From the NCBI RefSeq assembly GCF_025137375.1, contig NZ_CP073720.1, positions 8,952,501 through 9,016,500 on the forward strand: a DNA stretch of 64,000 nucleotides, read 5' to 3'. How positions within the stretch are numbered: position 1 is the stretch's first letter; each line of letters begins with the position of its first letter. A program made the position numbers and the translations under genes. Shown piece after piece: positions 10,042-18,876 of the stretch. The notes under the pieces are model-generated. The model was not told where the DNA came from. It searched no databases and saw only the letters and a program-made list of their open reading frames with translations. The DNA comes from Dactylosporangium fulvum (GTDB taxonomy: Bacteria; Actinomycetota; Actinomycetes; Mycobacteriales; Micromonosporaceae).

Positions 10042-11081
10042 TTGTGGGCTACTCCAGCTGAATCGAAAGTGGCAACCTCGTGCAGCACGCGGACAGCACT
10101 GGCCACGATCGGCAGCGCCAGGACGGCGCCGGTGCCCTCGCCCAGGCGCAGACCCAGGTCGACGAGCGGTTCGAGCTCAAGATAGCCCAGCGCGACGGAG
10201 GCGCCCGGCTCGGCCGACCGGTGGCCGGCGACCATGGCGGCCACGCTGCCCGGGGCGAGGGCGTGCGCGGCGAGCGCGGCGGAGGCCGCGATGACCCCGT
10301 CGAGGAGCACGGGAACGCGCAGCGCGGCGGCCCGCAGGATGTAGCCGGTGAGCGCGGCGTGCTCCAGCCCGCCGACGGCGGCGAGGATGTCGATCGGGTC
10401 CTCGGCGTGCAGCCCGACGACAGCGGATGTGACGACCGCCACTTTTCGAGCGTGCGTCTCACTGTCGATGCCGGTGCCGAGGCCCGTGACGGCGGCCGGG
10501 TCGACGTGCGTGAACGCCGCGATGAGCGCCGCCGACGGGGTGGTGTTGGCGATGCCCATGTCGCCGGTCAGCAGCGCCCGGGCGCCCTGCCGCACCAGGT
10601 CCTCGGCGACCCGCATGCCGACCTCGATCGCCTGTAGCGTCTCCGCACGGGTCATCGCGGGCTCGACGCTCAGGTCGCGGGTGCCGGCGCGCACCTTGCG
10701 GTCCAGCAGCCCGTCCGCGGGATCGAGGCCGGCCTTCACGCCGACGTCGACGACCGTCACGCCGACCCCGGCCTGCCGCGCGAACGCGTTGACGACCGCT
10801 CCCCCGGCGACGAAGTTGGCCACCATCTGTGCGGTGACCTCCTGTGGCCAGGGCGTGACCCCCTGCTCGTGCACGCCGTGGTCGCCCGCGAAGATCGCCA
10901 GGGCGGCCGGCTGCGGGATCGGCGGCGGGCAGGCGCCGGCGAGCCCGGCGAGCCGCACGGCGAGTGTCTCCAGCGCGCCGAGCGAGCCCATCGGCTTGGT
11001 CAGGCGGGCCTGCAACGCCCGAGCGGCGGCGATCGCCTCGTCGTCCAGCGGCCGGATCGCCGCGAGGGTCTCGTTGAGCAT
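10038..11081 (-). CDS. cobT: Nicotinate-nucleotide--dimethylbenzimidazole phosphoribosyltransferase
   Basis: Makes alpha-ribazole phosphate from dimethylbenzimidazole and nicotinate mononucleotide for the lower ligand of cobalamin; cytoplasmic. Family motifs are intact: KPMGSLGALE near the N-terminus, IFAGDHGVHEQGVTPWP, LLTGDMGIANTTPSAA and AGHRSAEPGA, where the Glu is the conserved catalytic residue of the family. Length 347 is normal. ATG at 11079-11081 follows the cobC-like stop by two bases, and its own stop overlaps the cysG start, making a cobC-cobT-cysG operon on the minus strand. Confidence 0.95.
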   Translation of the reverse strand: MLNETLAAIRPLDDEAIAAARALQARLTKPMGSLGALETLAVRLAGLAGACPPPIPQPAALAIFAGDHGVHEQGVTPWPQEVTAQMVANFVAGGAVVNAFARQAGVGVTVVDVGVKAGLDPADGLLDRKVRAGTRDLSVEPAMTRAETLQAIEVGMRVAEDLVRQGARALLTGDMGIANTTPSAALIAAFTHVDPAAVTGLGTGIDSETHARKVAVVTSAVVGLHAEDPIDILAAVGGLEHAALTGYILRAAALRVPVLLDGVIAASAALAAHALAPGSVAAMVAGHRSAEPGASVALGYLELEPLVDLGLRLGEGTGAVLALPIVASAVRVLHEVATFDSAGVAHK

Positions 11082-11083
11082 GT

Positions 11084-12097
11084 TCAGCCTCCCAATACGT
11101 CGGACAACACGGCGACGAAGGCGTCACTCGTGGCAGTGTCCCGCACGGCAATACGTAACCAGTCCGGGCCGAGTCCCGGGAAGGTTTCGCCACGTCGCAC
11201 CGCAAAGCCTCGGGTGCGCAGGGCCGAACGGACCCGCGCACCGTCCGGCACGCGGATGAGCACGAATGCGCTCGCCGGATGCCCGGCGACCGGGATCCCG
11301 GCCTTGTCCAGCGCGGCGACCAGGTGCGCGCGGTCGCCGACGAGCCGCACGGCGATCTCCCGCTCGGTCACCACGGCACGCTCGGACGAGCAGGCGATCG
11401 CGGCGGCGAGCGCGGGGGTCGACACACTCCACAGTGGAGCGTGCTCGGCCAGCCGGGCGATGAGGTCGGCGGGGCCGAGCACGTAGCCGATCCGCAGTCC
11501 GGCGAGGCCCCAGGTCTTCGTGAGGCTGCGGATGACGAGGAGTCCCGGCAGGTCCCGCCGCTCGCTGAGCGACTCCGGCTCGCCGGGCACGGTGTCCGCG
11601 AACGCCTCGTCGACGACCAGGATCCGGCCCTCCCTGGCGAGGCCGGCGACCGCTGTGGCCGGATGCAGGACCGATGTCGGGTTTGTCGGGTTGCCGATGA
11701 CGACCAGGTCGGCCTCCGGAGGTACCGCCGCCAACCGGAACCCGTCGTCCTCCGTCAGGACCAGCCGGTCCACGCGGTGCCCGGCCGTCAGCAGGGCGCT
11801 CTCGGGCTCGGTGAACTGTGGATGTACGACCAGAGCCCGCGCCGGCCGGAACGCCTGCGCCAGCAACGTGAACGCCTGCGCCGCCCCGGCGGTGAGCAGC
11901 ACCTCGTCGGCGGGCCGGCGGTGCCGCCGGGCGACGGCGGCCGTGGCCTCCGCCGGGTCCGGATACCGCGCCAGGTGCGCCAGCGATGCCGCGATCGGCC
12001 CGCTCAGCCAGGAGGGCGGCGCCTCCTGGCGCACGTTGACGGCGAGGTCGACGAGACCGGGTGCGACCTCCTCGTCGCCGTGGAACCGCAGCAGCAT
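11084..12097 (-). CDS. cobC: PLP-dependent aminotransferase/decarboxylase of the cobalamin cluster (CobC/CobD-like)
   Basis: Fold type I PLP enzyme related to histidinol-phosphate aminotransferase. Its place before cobT suggests it supplies the aminopropanol linker by acting on threonine phosphate. Motifs: LTAGAAQAFTLLAQAF, VVIGNPTNPTSV (cofactor Asn), LVVDEAFAD (cofactor Asp), and SLTKTWGLAGLRIGY, where Lys is the Schiff-base residue; the C-terminal RIAVRD Arg binds the substrate carboxylate. At 337 aa it is a single-domain version. The ATG at 12095-12097 is 47 bp from the divergent penicillin-binding protein gene. A plain HisC-like aminotransferase role is the alternative. Confidence 0.85.
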   Translation of the reverse strand: MLLRFHGDEEVAPGLVDLAVNVRQEAPPSWLSGPIAASLAHLARYPDPAEATAAVARRHRRPADEVLLTAGAAQAFTLLAQAFRPARALVVHPQFTEPESALLTAGHRVDRLVLTEDDGFRLAAVPPEADLVVIGNPTNPTSVLHPATAVAGLAREGRILVVDEAFADTVPGEPESLSERRDLPGLLVIRSLTKTWGLAGLRIGYVLGPADLIARLAEHAPLWSVSTPALAAAIACSSERAVVTEREIAVRLVGDRAHLVAALDKAGIPVAGHPASAFVLIRVPDGARVRSALRTRGFAVRRGETFPGLGPDWLRIAVRDTATSDAFVAVLSDVLGG

Positions 12098-12144
12098 CAG
12101 GCGATCGTCGCGTATCCGGAGTCGATTTGTCCTAGCTTAAGAAT

Positions 12145-14307
12145 GTGATCGCGCGCACGCTGCGAGTGACCGGCGGTTTTGTCGTCCTCGTCCGGACCGG
12201 GCTCGTCGTCGGCCTTGCGGTCGCCGCACTCGTCTACCCGCTCGTCGCCGTGACGGGCATCGGGGCAAAACGGGGCGCCGACTCGCTGGCCATGCCGGTC
12301 GGCATGCTGCAGACGGCGCTGTCGGCCCAGACGACACACGTCTACGCCGCCGACGGCACCACGCTCCTCGCCCAGTTCTATGAGGAATACCGCACATACG
12401 TGCCGCTGTCGTCGATGTCCGACACGATCCGCAACGCCATCGTCGCCGCCGAGGACGCGCGGTTCTGGGAGCACCACGGCGTCGACTACAAGGGTGTCGC
12501 GCGTGCGTTCGTCGCCAACCAGCAGGCCGGCAGCGTGTCGCAGGGCGCGTCGACGCTGACGATGCAGTACGTCCGCAATGCCCTGCGCGACTCCGCCGAG
12601 ACACCGGCCGAGGTCAACGCGGCCACCGAACAGACCGGGGCGCGCAAGCTGCGCGAGATGAAGCTCGCGATCGAGCTCGAGAAACACATGAGCAAGGAAG
12701 AGATCCTGGAGCGGTACCTGAACGTGGCCTACTTCGGCCACCGCGCCTACGGCGTGCAGGCCGCCGCCGAGGTGTACTTCTCGAAGCGGCCGGCCGACCT
12801 GACGGTCCCCGAGGCGGCGCTCCTCGCGGGGCTGGTGCAGGCGCCGTCGGCGTACGACCCGGCGAACGCCGACCGGAAGGCCGCCACCGAGCGCCGGGAC
12901 TACGTCATCGGCCGCATGGCCGACCTCCGGTACCTGACCCCGGAGGAGGCCGACGCGGCGCGGAAGACGCCGATCGCGCTCAAGCTCACCGAGCCCCCGA
13001 ACGACTGCCTGGCGACCCGGCCCGGCTGGGGCTTCTTCTGCGCCATGTTCCGCTCGTGGTGGGGCGAACAGGCCGCGTTCGGCAGCAGCCCGCGCGAGCG
13101 GATCGACAAGCTCCGCCGCGGCGGCTACCGGGTGGTGACGTCGCTCGACCCGCGGATCCAGGAGATCGCGCAGCAGAAGGTGTTGCAGCGGGAGAAGGCG
13201 CGCAGCCCGTACGCGCTGGGTCAGGTCGCCGTCGAGCCGGGCACCGGCCTGGTCCGCGCGATGGCGGTGAACCGGGTCTACTCGCTCGACCGCGCCAGCA
13301 ACGGCCCGCACTCCGACCCGCGTCAGCGCAAGCGGCTACGCGGCAACTACCCGAACACGGTCAACCCGTTGCTCGGCGGCGGTGACATGGCCGGGTACCA
13401 GGCCGGGTCGACGTTCAAGATGTTCACGATGCTGGCGGCGCTGGAGCAGGGCATGCCGCTGTCGACGTCCATCTACGCGCCGAAGACGTTCGTGTCGAAG
13501 TACAAGACCGGCCGGGACAGCCCCGCGCACTGCGGCGCCGACTTCTGGTGCCCGTCGAACGCCTCGGACTCGATGACCGGGCGGCACACGATGTACTCGG
13601 GCTTCGGCAAGTCGGTGAACACCTACTTCGTGCAGCTCGAACAGCGTGTCGGGGCCGAGTCCGCGGTCCGCATGGCCGAGCGGCTGGGGCTGCGCTGGCG
13701 GACCAGCATCGACAAGCTGCAGGCGTCGGAGGCGAAGGCGAAGACCTGGGGCGCGTTCACGCTGGGCGTCGCCGACACCACACCGCTGGAGATGGCGGGC
13801 GCGTTCGCCACGGTCGTCGCCGACGGACGGAAGTGCGAGCCGATCCCGGTGACCTCGATCGTCGACCCGGCCGGTGCCGAGGTCGTCGACGACAAGGGCG
13901 TGCCGGTGGCGAAGCCGCGGTGTGCGCAGGTGCTGTCGGCGGACGTGGCGCGGGGCGCGGTCGACGCGGCCCGGTGTGTGACCGGGTATCGCGCGGTGAC
14001 GGGCGACTGCGGCGGCTCGGGCACCGCCGCACGGGTCTCCTCGACGGTCCGCCGCCCGGTGGCGGGCAAGTCCGGTACGACCGACGACAACCGGGCCGCC
14101 TGGTTCATCGGCATGACACCCGGCCTGACGATCGCCGGTTTCATCGCCGACCCGGACAACCCGCTGCACCGCGTCGGCTCGGGCAACGCCGGCAAGCCGC
14201 GGGAAACGGTGGCCGAGACGCTGCACGACGCGCTGGTCGGCACGCCGTGGCGGGACTTCACGCCGCCGGGCCCGGCCGTCTCGGGCAAGCGCGCCGCCCG
14301 CCACTGA
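12145..14307 (+). CDS. Class A penicillin-binding protein (transglycosylase/transpeptidase, 720 aa)
   Basis: Bifunctional peptidoglycan synthase anchored by one N-terminal helix (about residues 12-36). The GT51 domain shows AAEDARFWEHHGVD with the catalytic Glu, QGASTLTMQYVRN, and ERYLNVAYFGHRAYGVQAAAEVYF. The transpeptidase has GSTFKMF with nucleophile Ser near residue 421, SVN in GKSVNTYF, and KSGTTDDNRAAWF near residue 642. All three penicillin-binding motifs are intact. The start is GTG at 12145, six bases after TAGCTT (12133-12138), so the mRNA may be leaderless. It is divergent from the cob genes and not part of them. Confidence 0.94.
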   Translation: MIARTLRVTGGFVVLVRTGLVVGLAVAALVYPLVAVTGIGAKRGADSLAMPVGMLQTALSAQTTHVYAADGTTLLAQFYEEYRTYVPLSSMSDTIRNAIVAAEDARFWEHHGVDYKGVARAFVANQQAGSVSQGASTLTMQYVRNALRDSAETPAEVNAATEQTGARKLREMKLAIELEKHMSKEEILERYLNVAYFGHRAYGVQAAAEVYFSKRPADLTVPEAALLAGLVQAPSAYDPANADRKAATERRDYVIGRMADLRYLTPEEADAARKTPIALKLTEPPNDCLATRPGWGFFCAMFRSWWGEQAAFGSSPRERIDKLRRGGYRVVTSLDPRIQEIAQQKVLQREKARSPYALGQVAVEPGTGLVRAMAVNRVYSLDRASNGPHSDPRQRKRLRGNYPNTVNPLLGGGDMAGYQAGSTFKMFTMLAALEQGMPLSTSIYAPKTFVSKYKTGRDSPAHCGADFWCPSNASDSMTGRHTMYSGFGKSVNTYFVQLEQRVGAESAVRMAERLGLRWRTSIDKLQASEAKAKTWGAFTLGVADTTPLEMAGAFATVVADGRKCEPIPVTSIVDPAGAEVVDDKGVPVAKPRCAQVLSADVARGAVDAARCVTGYRAVTGDCGGSGTAARVSSTVRRPVAGKSGTTDDNRAAWFIGMTPGLTIAGFIADPDNPLHRVGSGNAGKPRETVAETLHDALVGTPWRDFTPPGPAVSGKRAARH

Positions 14308-14310
14308 CCG

Positions 14311-14886
14311 TCAGCGGATGTCGGCCGGGACGAGCGACCAGCTCTCCAGGTCGACCCGTCCGCTGTGCAGCGAGCCGGCGTTGCGCAGCAGCCCTTCATA
14401 CGTGAAGCCGGCCTTCTCCGCGACCCGGCGCGAGGCCACGTTGCCGGGTGCGACCCGCAGCTCGATCCGCTGGAACCGGTGCTCCAGCAACAGCGACAGC
14501 GCCACGACGGCCACGGCCTCGGGCGCGACGCCGTACCCCCGCGCGTCGGCGGCCACCGCGAACGCGATCTCCGTCGACCGGGTCAGCCAGTCGGTGTTCT
14601 TCGTCCAGAGACACCCGACGAGCCGCTCGTCCTCCCGGCGCACGACGCCGTAGTGGTCACCGGCCCCGCTGTCGCGCCGCTCCACGGCGAGCTCGGTGCA
14701 CCAGGCATACCCGTCGAACTCGGTCACGTCGTCCTGCGCGATCGGCAGCCACCGCCGGACGAGCCGGTCGGTGAAGATCTCACCGACCCGTTTGTCGTCG
14801 TCGGCACACAGTGGCCGGACCAACAACCGCGGTGTCTCGACCAGCAGCGAGGGAAAGCGGCGCAGGGCCACCGACCAGGTCGACAC
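14311..14886 (-). CDS. GNAT N-acetyltransferase, RimJ/RimL-like (191 aa)
   Basis: Acetyl-CoA-dependent acyltransferase of the Acetyltransf_3 type. Recognisable are the N-terminal ETPRLLVRPLCADDD, the central GCLWTKNTDWLTRSTEIAF and the CoA-binding loop DARGYGVAPEAVAVV, followed by RIELRVAPGNVASRRVAEKAGFTYEG, typical of the family C-terminus. The GTG start (14884-14886) shares one base with the cobB stop codon, so translation is likely coupled to cobB. Substrate unknown; there is no sign that it belongs to cobalamin synthesis beyond this position. Confidence 0.85.
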   Translation of the reverse strand: MSTWSVALRRFPSLLVETPRLLVRPLCADDDKRVGEIFTDRLVRRWLPIAQDDVTEFDGYAWCTELAVERRDSGAGDHYGVVRREDERLVGCLWTKNTDWLTRSTEIAFAVAADARGYGVAPEAVAVVALSLLLEHRFQRIELRVAPGNVASRRVAEKAGFTYEGLLRNAGSLHSGRVDLESWSLVPADIR

Positions 14887-17800
14887 TAGGCAGCCTCGCT
14901 CGACCCGCCGGCCGGCACCGGCCCGGCGCCCTTCTCGGGCCCGTTCTCGGACTCGTCGGCACCCGCGGACGCGGCAGCGTTGTCAGCGCCGGTCGCCGCG
15001 CCCTCGGCGATGCTGTCCTCCTGCGGGCCGGACAGTTGCGGCTCAGGGCTCGGAGGCTGCTGCTGGGGCGGCGCGAACACGGGTGGTGCGGAGATCGGCG
15101 ACGCCGTGGGAACCGACAGCGACGGCGAGGCGACGTCGTCGACCGGTGCCACCAGGTCGGATCCGGCGGCGGGCATCGCGGTCACGCCGGCCGGCGCCGC
15201 GGACACCGGCGCCGGCACCTGCGACATGGGTGCCGACGAGACCGGCACCGCGGCCGAGGTCGCCGGGGTGGCCGACCGTGGCTGGTCGTCCTCCGACGAT
15301 GCGGGCGGGGTCGACACGGGCGCGGTCACGCTCGAGGAGAGCCCCGTCAACGGCTGCGGCCCGCCCGAGACCAGGCCGGACGCCTGCTCGGCAACGCCGC
15401 CGGCCGGGGCATCGGAAACGTTCACGGATCGGGTGGTCGGCGGCGAGGGCACGGTCGCGGTCGTCGGCACAACCCCAGACAATGGCAGCCCGGCGGCCTC
15501 CGCGGGCCCGTTCGCCGAGGAAGGCACCCCAACGCTCGCCCCACCAGCCCCGGTGGACGGGCTGTCCCCGGGCGCCTCGGTGGTGCCGGCCGCCGGCGCG
15601 CCGACGGCTTCGCCGCCCCGGGACCCGGCCTCGCCGGCGACCGGAACCTCGGCACCGGGCAGGCCCGCTCCTCCCGAGACAGGCACCGCCGCGACGGACG
15701 GCGACCCGGCGGGCGAGAAGGCGGCAGCCGACGTGTACGTGGTCGGCGAGGACGTGGGCGAGGCAGCAGGCGGGACCGAGTCCGCAGATGCCCCGAAGGC
15801 CTCGGCCGACGTCCACGGGGTCGGCATCACCGACCCGACACCCGGCCCGAACGGCGAGGACGCCCCGGGCGACGTGGGAGCACTGGCCGGCCGGCCCGAA
15901 CCGGCACCGAAGGCCGCCGCGGATGACACCGGCCCGGCAGACGGCACGGACCCGGCGGCGAACGCGGCAGGAGACGACACCGGCCCGGCAGACGGCACGG
16001 AATCCGCGGCAAAGGCGGCAGAAGACACCGCCGCCTCGGACGGCACGGACCCGGCGGCGAACGCGGCAGGAGACGACACCGGCCCGGCGGAGGGCGCGGA
16101 GCCCGCGGCGAAGGGCGCGGGAGACGACACCGGCCCGGCGGAGGACACAGGCCCGGCGGAGGACACCGGCCCGGCGGACGGCGCGGCCCAGAGCGAGCGC
16201 ACGGTCCCGGCGGCGGGCGGCGCGGCCTCGGCGGAGGGGGCGCCGGCCGGGGGCTCGGCGTCGCCCGGGAGCGACAGGGTCGAGGCGACGCCGACCGGGC
16301 GCACCTGGCCGACGGGCGGGATCTGGGCGGTCGGGGCCGGGCCGGCCGAGACCTGGCCGGCGGGGACGGTGGTGGGCGGCGGCGGAACCGCCGGAACCTG
16401 GGCCGTCGGCACGGCCCGTGCGGCGGAGACGTGACCGGCCGGGACCTGGGCGGTGGGGACCGTGGAGGACGGGCGGCCGTAGGGGTTGGCGGACGGGGTG
16501 GTCCACCGGCCCGGGGCCGGGGCGGCGGTCGCACTCGCGCCGGCGACGAAGCGGCTGGCGATGCTCGGGTGGCCGGCCCAGTGCAGGCCGAGATAGGAGG
16601 CGTGGACGCCGCGCTGGACGAAGCCCTCCGCCGGGCCGCCGGCCCACGTCCACGCGGGCTGCAGGCCGGCCCGCGGAGTGATGGTCGTGCGGTGCATCTT
16701 GTGGCCCACGACCTGCGTGCCGATCGGCAGCAGGACGGACGAGCTGCGGGCCGTCGCCTCGCGGTAGCCGAGGACCACCAGGTCGGTCTCGCGCGCCGAG
16801 GCGTCGACGACCCCGCACATCGGGCGGCCGTTGAAGTCGCGGCAGAGCCAGACCAGGCCGGTGCCCTCGGCCGCGATCGGCTTGCCGGCCGCGGCGTGGG
16901 CGGCGACGGCGGCGCGCAGGCGGCCGTTGAAGGTCAGCTCCTCCGCATACGACTCCGGCAGGGCGGCGCCGATGACCAGGCCGTCGACACCATCGGGCAG
17001 GGTTTCGTCGCGCAACGGGTCGAACGGCACCACGTCGGCACCGGCGGCCTGCAGCAGCTCCGCGGTCTCCGGGTAGGCGAACGCCACCCCGACGACCGGG
17101 CGGCGCCCGATGCGCATGGCGGCGATGGACGCGATCGCGGCGTCGGACGTGCCGGCGGCGACGATCTCCGCCTCGGCGTTCCACGGGTCGGCGGTGAGCC
17201 GGGGCGCCGAGCGGGCCAGCGCCATGGTGCGGTCGATGTCGACGGCGCCGCCGATCACCTCGCCGAGCCGGCGAACGGCGCGCATCGCGTCGAGGTTGTG
17301 GTGGACGACCGGGGCGACGCCGTGGTGGCGCGACGGCAGCGGCGCGCCGGCGTCACCGATGTCGGTGAGCGCGTGCCGGCGCAGTGCGCCGAGGACCGGG
17401 ACCCCGATGTCGTCCAGCGCCTCGCGGAGCAGCTGCTCGTGCCGGGTGGAGGCGACCCGGTTGAGGATCACGCCGCCGAGCCAGAGCAGCTCGTCGTAGG
17501 CCCGGAAGCCGTGCACGAGCGCCGCGACCGACTGCCCCATCGCGCCCACGTCGACGACCAGGATCACCGGGGCACGCAGCAGCCCGGAGATCTGCGCGGT
17601 GGACTCGCTGTCGGTGCGCCCCGCGAGCCCGTCGAACAGGCCCATCGTGCCCTCGACCACGGCGATGTCGAGCGACCCGGCCCCGTGCGCGAACAGCGGC
17701 CCCATGCGCTTGGCCCCGACCATGCGCGGGTCGAGGTTGCGCCCCGGCCGGCCGGCCGCGAGGCCGAGATAGGCCGCGTCGACATGGTCCGGCCCGATCT

Positions 17801-17918
17801 TGAAGCCGGCCGCGCGATATCCCCGCGCGGAGAGCGCCGCCAGCAGGCCGACGGACACCGCCGTCTTGCCGTGTCCAGACGACGGTGCGCTGATCACAAG
17901 CCGTGGGATCGTGCTCAT
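14886..17918 (-). CDS. cobB: Cobyrinate a,c-diamide synthase-like protein with a long Pro/Ala/Ser-rich tail (1010 aa)
   Basis: Residues 1 to about 460 match CobB/CbiA, the ATP-dependent amidase of the corrin ring: P-loop SAPSSGHGKTAVSVGLL, GPDHVDAAYL, VVEGTMGLFDG, and the glutamine amidotransferase part PESYAEELTFNGRL. The nucleophile motif AECGGL or AECAGL usual in this family reads AAEGTGL here, with Gly352 in place of Cys, and GHEFHR reads GHKMHR. Residues from about 461 to 1010 are a low-complexity tail rich in Pro, Ala, Ser, Gly and Val, with repeats of the type AGPVSSPAAFAAGS. A GGAGG site lies six bases before the ATG. Glutamine-dependent amidation is doubtful; ammonia-dependent activity or another role is possible. 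Confidence 0.82.
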   Translation of the reverse strand: MSTIPRLVISAPSSGHGKTAVSVGLLAALSARGYRAAGFKIGPDHVDAAYLGLAAGRPGRNLDPRMVGAKRMGPLFAHGAGSLDIAVVEGTMGLFDGLAGRTDSESTAQISGLLRAPVILVVDVGAMGQSVAALVHGFRAYDELLWLGGVILNRVASTRHEQLLREALDDIGVPVLGALRRHALTDIGDAGAPLPSRHHGVAPVVHHNLDAMRAVRRLGEVIGGAVDIDRTMALARSAPRLTADPWNAEAEIVAAGTSDAAIASIAAMRIGRRPVVGVAFAYPETAELLQAAGADVVPFDPLRDETLPDGVDGLVIGAALPESYAEELTFNGRLRAAVAAHAAAGKPIAAEGTGLVWLCRDFNGRPMCGVVDASARETDLVVLGYREATARSSSVLLPIGTQVVGHKMHRTTITPRAGLQPAWTWAGGPAEGFVQRGVHASYLGLHWAGHPSIASRFVAGASATAAPAPGRWTTPSANPYGRPSSTVPTAQVPAGHVSAARAVPTAQVPAVPPPPTTVPAGQVSAGPAPTAQIPPVGQVRPVGVASTLSLPGDAEPPAGAPSAEAAPPAAGTVRSLWAAPSAGPVSSAGPVSSAGPVSSPAPFAAGSAPSAGPVSSPAAFAAGSVPSEAAVSSAAFAADSVPSAGPVSSPAAFAAGSVPSAGPVSSAAAFGAGSGRPASAPTSPGASSPFGPGVGSVMPTPWTSAEAFGASADSVPPAASPTSSPTTYTSAAAFSPAGSPSVAAVPVSGGAGLPGAEVPVAGEAGSRGGEAVGAPAAGTTEAPGDSPSTGAGGASVGVPSSANGPAEAAGLPLSGVVPTTATVPSPPTTRSVNVSDAPAGGVAEQASGLVSGGPQPLTGLSSSVTAPVSTPPASSEDDQPRSATPATSAAVPVSSAPMSQVPAPVSAAPAGVTAMPAAGSDLVAPVDDVASPSLSVPTASPISAPPVFAPPQQQPPSPEPQLSGPQEDSIAEGAATGADNAAASAGADESENGPEKGAGPVPAGGSSEAA
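15905..16165 (-). repeat. Imperfect tandem repeats in the cobB tail
   Basis: Within the tail-coding part of cobB a degenerate unit containing GACACCGGCCCGGC (plus strand) recurs at least six times, encoding AGPVSS-type blocks separated by AAFAAGS-type blocks. The repeats keep the reading frame. Such arrays tend to change length by slippage or recombination. Confidence 0.7.
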
Positions 17919-18015
17919 CTGTGTTCCTCCGGCGCCTGGGCAGACGTGTGTTCCGGACGATACCGGGTGGGCGCCACTGCGATGGTCCGGAAACGCACGG
18001 GATACCGTGCACGGT

Positions 18016-18876
18016 GTGTACCGGTTTCTCGCGACGCCCCGATGGCTCGGCTATGCCGCGCTGACGGCGGCCGCGGCGGCCGTCATGGTCCTGCTCGGTT
18101 TCTGGCAGCTCGACCGATATCATCAGCGTGCGTCGATCAACGAGCGCATCTCGGCGGGCGCCACGGCGACGCCGGCCTCGCTCACCGACATTGTCGGCAA
18201 GCCGACGCAAGGCCCCGGCTCGGTCGGCCCGGCCCCGCCGGGCGACATCGAGTGGACGCGGGTCCGCGTCACCGGGCACTACGACCCCACACGGGAGATC
18301 CTCGTGCGCGGCCGGACCGTCGACGGCCGGGTGGGGTTCGAGGTGATCACCCCGCTGGTGCTGTCCGACGGGACGGCGGTGCTGGTGGACCGCGGCTGGG
18401 TGCCGCCGGCACCCGGGGGTGCGCTCGCGGCGCCGAACGTGCCGCCGGCGCCGACCGGCGACACCACGGTGGTCGGGCGGCTGCGCCCGCCGGAGAGCCG
18501 CGGTGGGGCCCCGCAGGAGGTCAACGGCCGCTCGGAGATCCGCCGGATCACGCCGGCCGCGATCGCACCGGCGCTGCCCTACCCGATCTTCGACGCCTAT
18601 GTGACCGCGGACGAGCCCCCCGCCGGGCTGACCGCGGTGCGGCCGGCGAAGGAGAACGCACTCCAGAACGCCGGCTATGTGCTGCAATGGTGGCTCTTCG
18701 CCGCGCTGACCGTCTTCGGCTTCGCCTACCTGGCACGGCGCGAGGCGCGCGGCCCGGCGTCCGACGACCTCCTCGCCGACGAGGACGAGGAGGAGGGCGA
18801 GGCGGACGGCGAGGACGGCGACGCGGCCGGGACCGACGCGACCAGCGGGGGCGTGCCTCATCGCGCTCCGCGGTGA
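18016..18876 (+). CDS. SURF1-family protein (286 aa)
   Basis: Membrane protein of the SURF1/Shy1 family, assembly factors of haem-copper cytochrome oxidase. Architecture is typical: N-terminal helix (residues 11-32, GYAALTAAAAAVMVLLGFWQ) followed by LDRYHQR, a large extracytoplasmic beta domain with VRVTGHYD, ILVRGRTVDGRVGFEVITPL and VDRGWVPP, then a second helix (YVLQWWLFAALTVFGFAYLA). The C-terminus is unusually acidic (DEDEEEGEADGEDGD). The GTG at 18016 is preferred over 18007 because TACCGT (18003-18008) would be a -10 box seven bases before it, giving a leaderless message. Its 3' end overlaps the convergent DNA ligase gene by 19 bp. Confidence 0.88.
   Translation: MYRFLATPRWLGYAALTAAAAAVMVLLGFWQLDRYHQRASINERISAGATATPASLTDIVGKPTQGPGSVGPAPPGDIEWTRVRVTGHYDPTREILVRGRTVDGRVGFEVITPLVLSDGTAVLVDRGWVPPAPGGALAAPNVPPAPTGDTTVVGRLRPPESRGGAPQEVNGRSEIRRITPAAIAPALPYPIFDAYVTADEPPAGLTAVRPAKENALQNAGYVLQWWLFAALTVFGFAYLARREARGPASDDLLADEDEEEGEADGEDGDAAGTDATSGGVPHRAPR

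Noticed and set aside
12098..12144. Possible cobalamin riboswitch before the cob genes
   Set aside because: Only 47 bp separate the cobC-like gene from the divergent gene, with no B12-box-like sequence; none is seen before cobB either.
14980..16434. Long plus-strand frame of 484 codons rich in Asp, Ala and Gly
   Set aside because: It is the antisense frame of the repetitive cobB tail; it has no domain, and its low complexity follows from that of the other strand.
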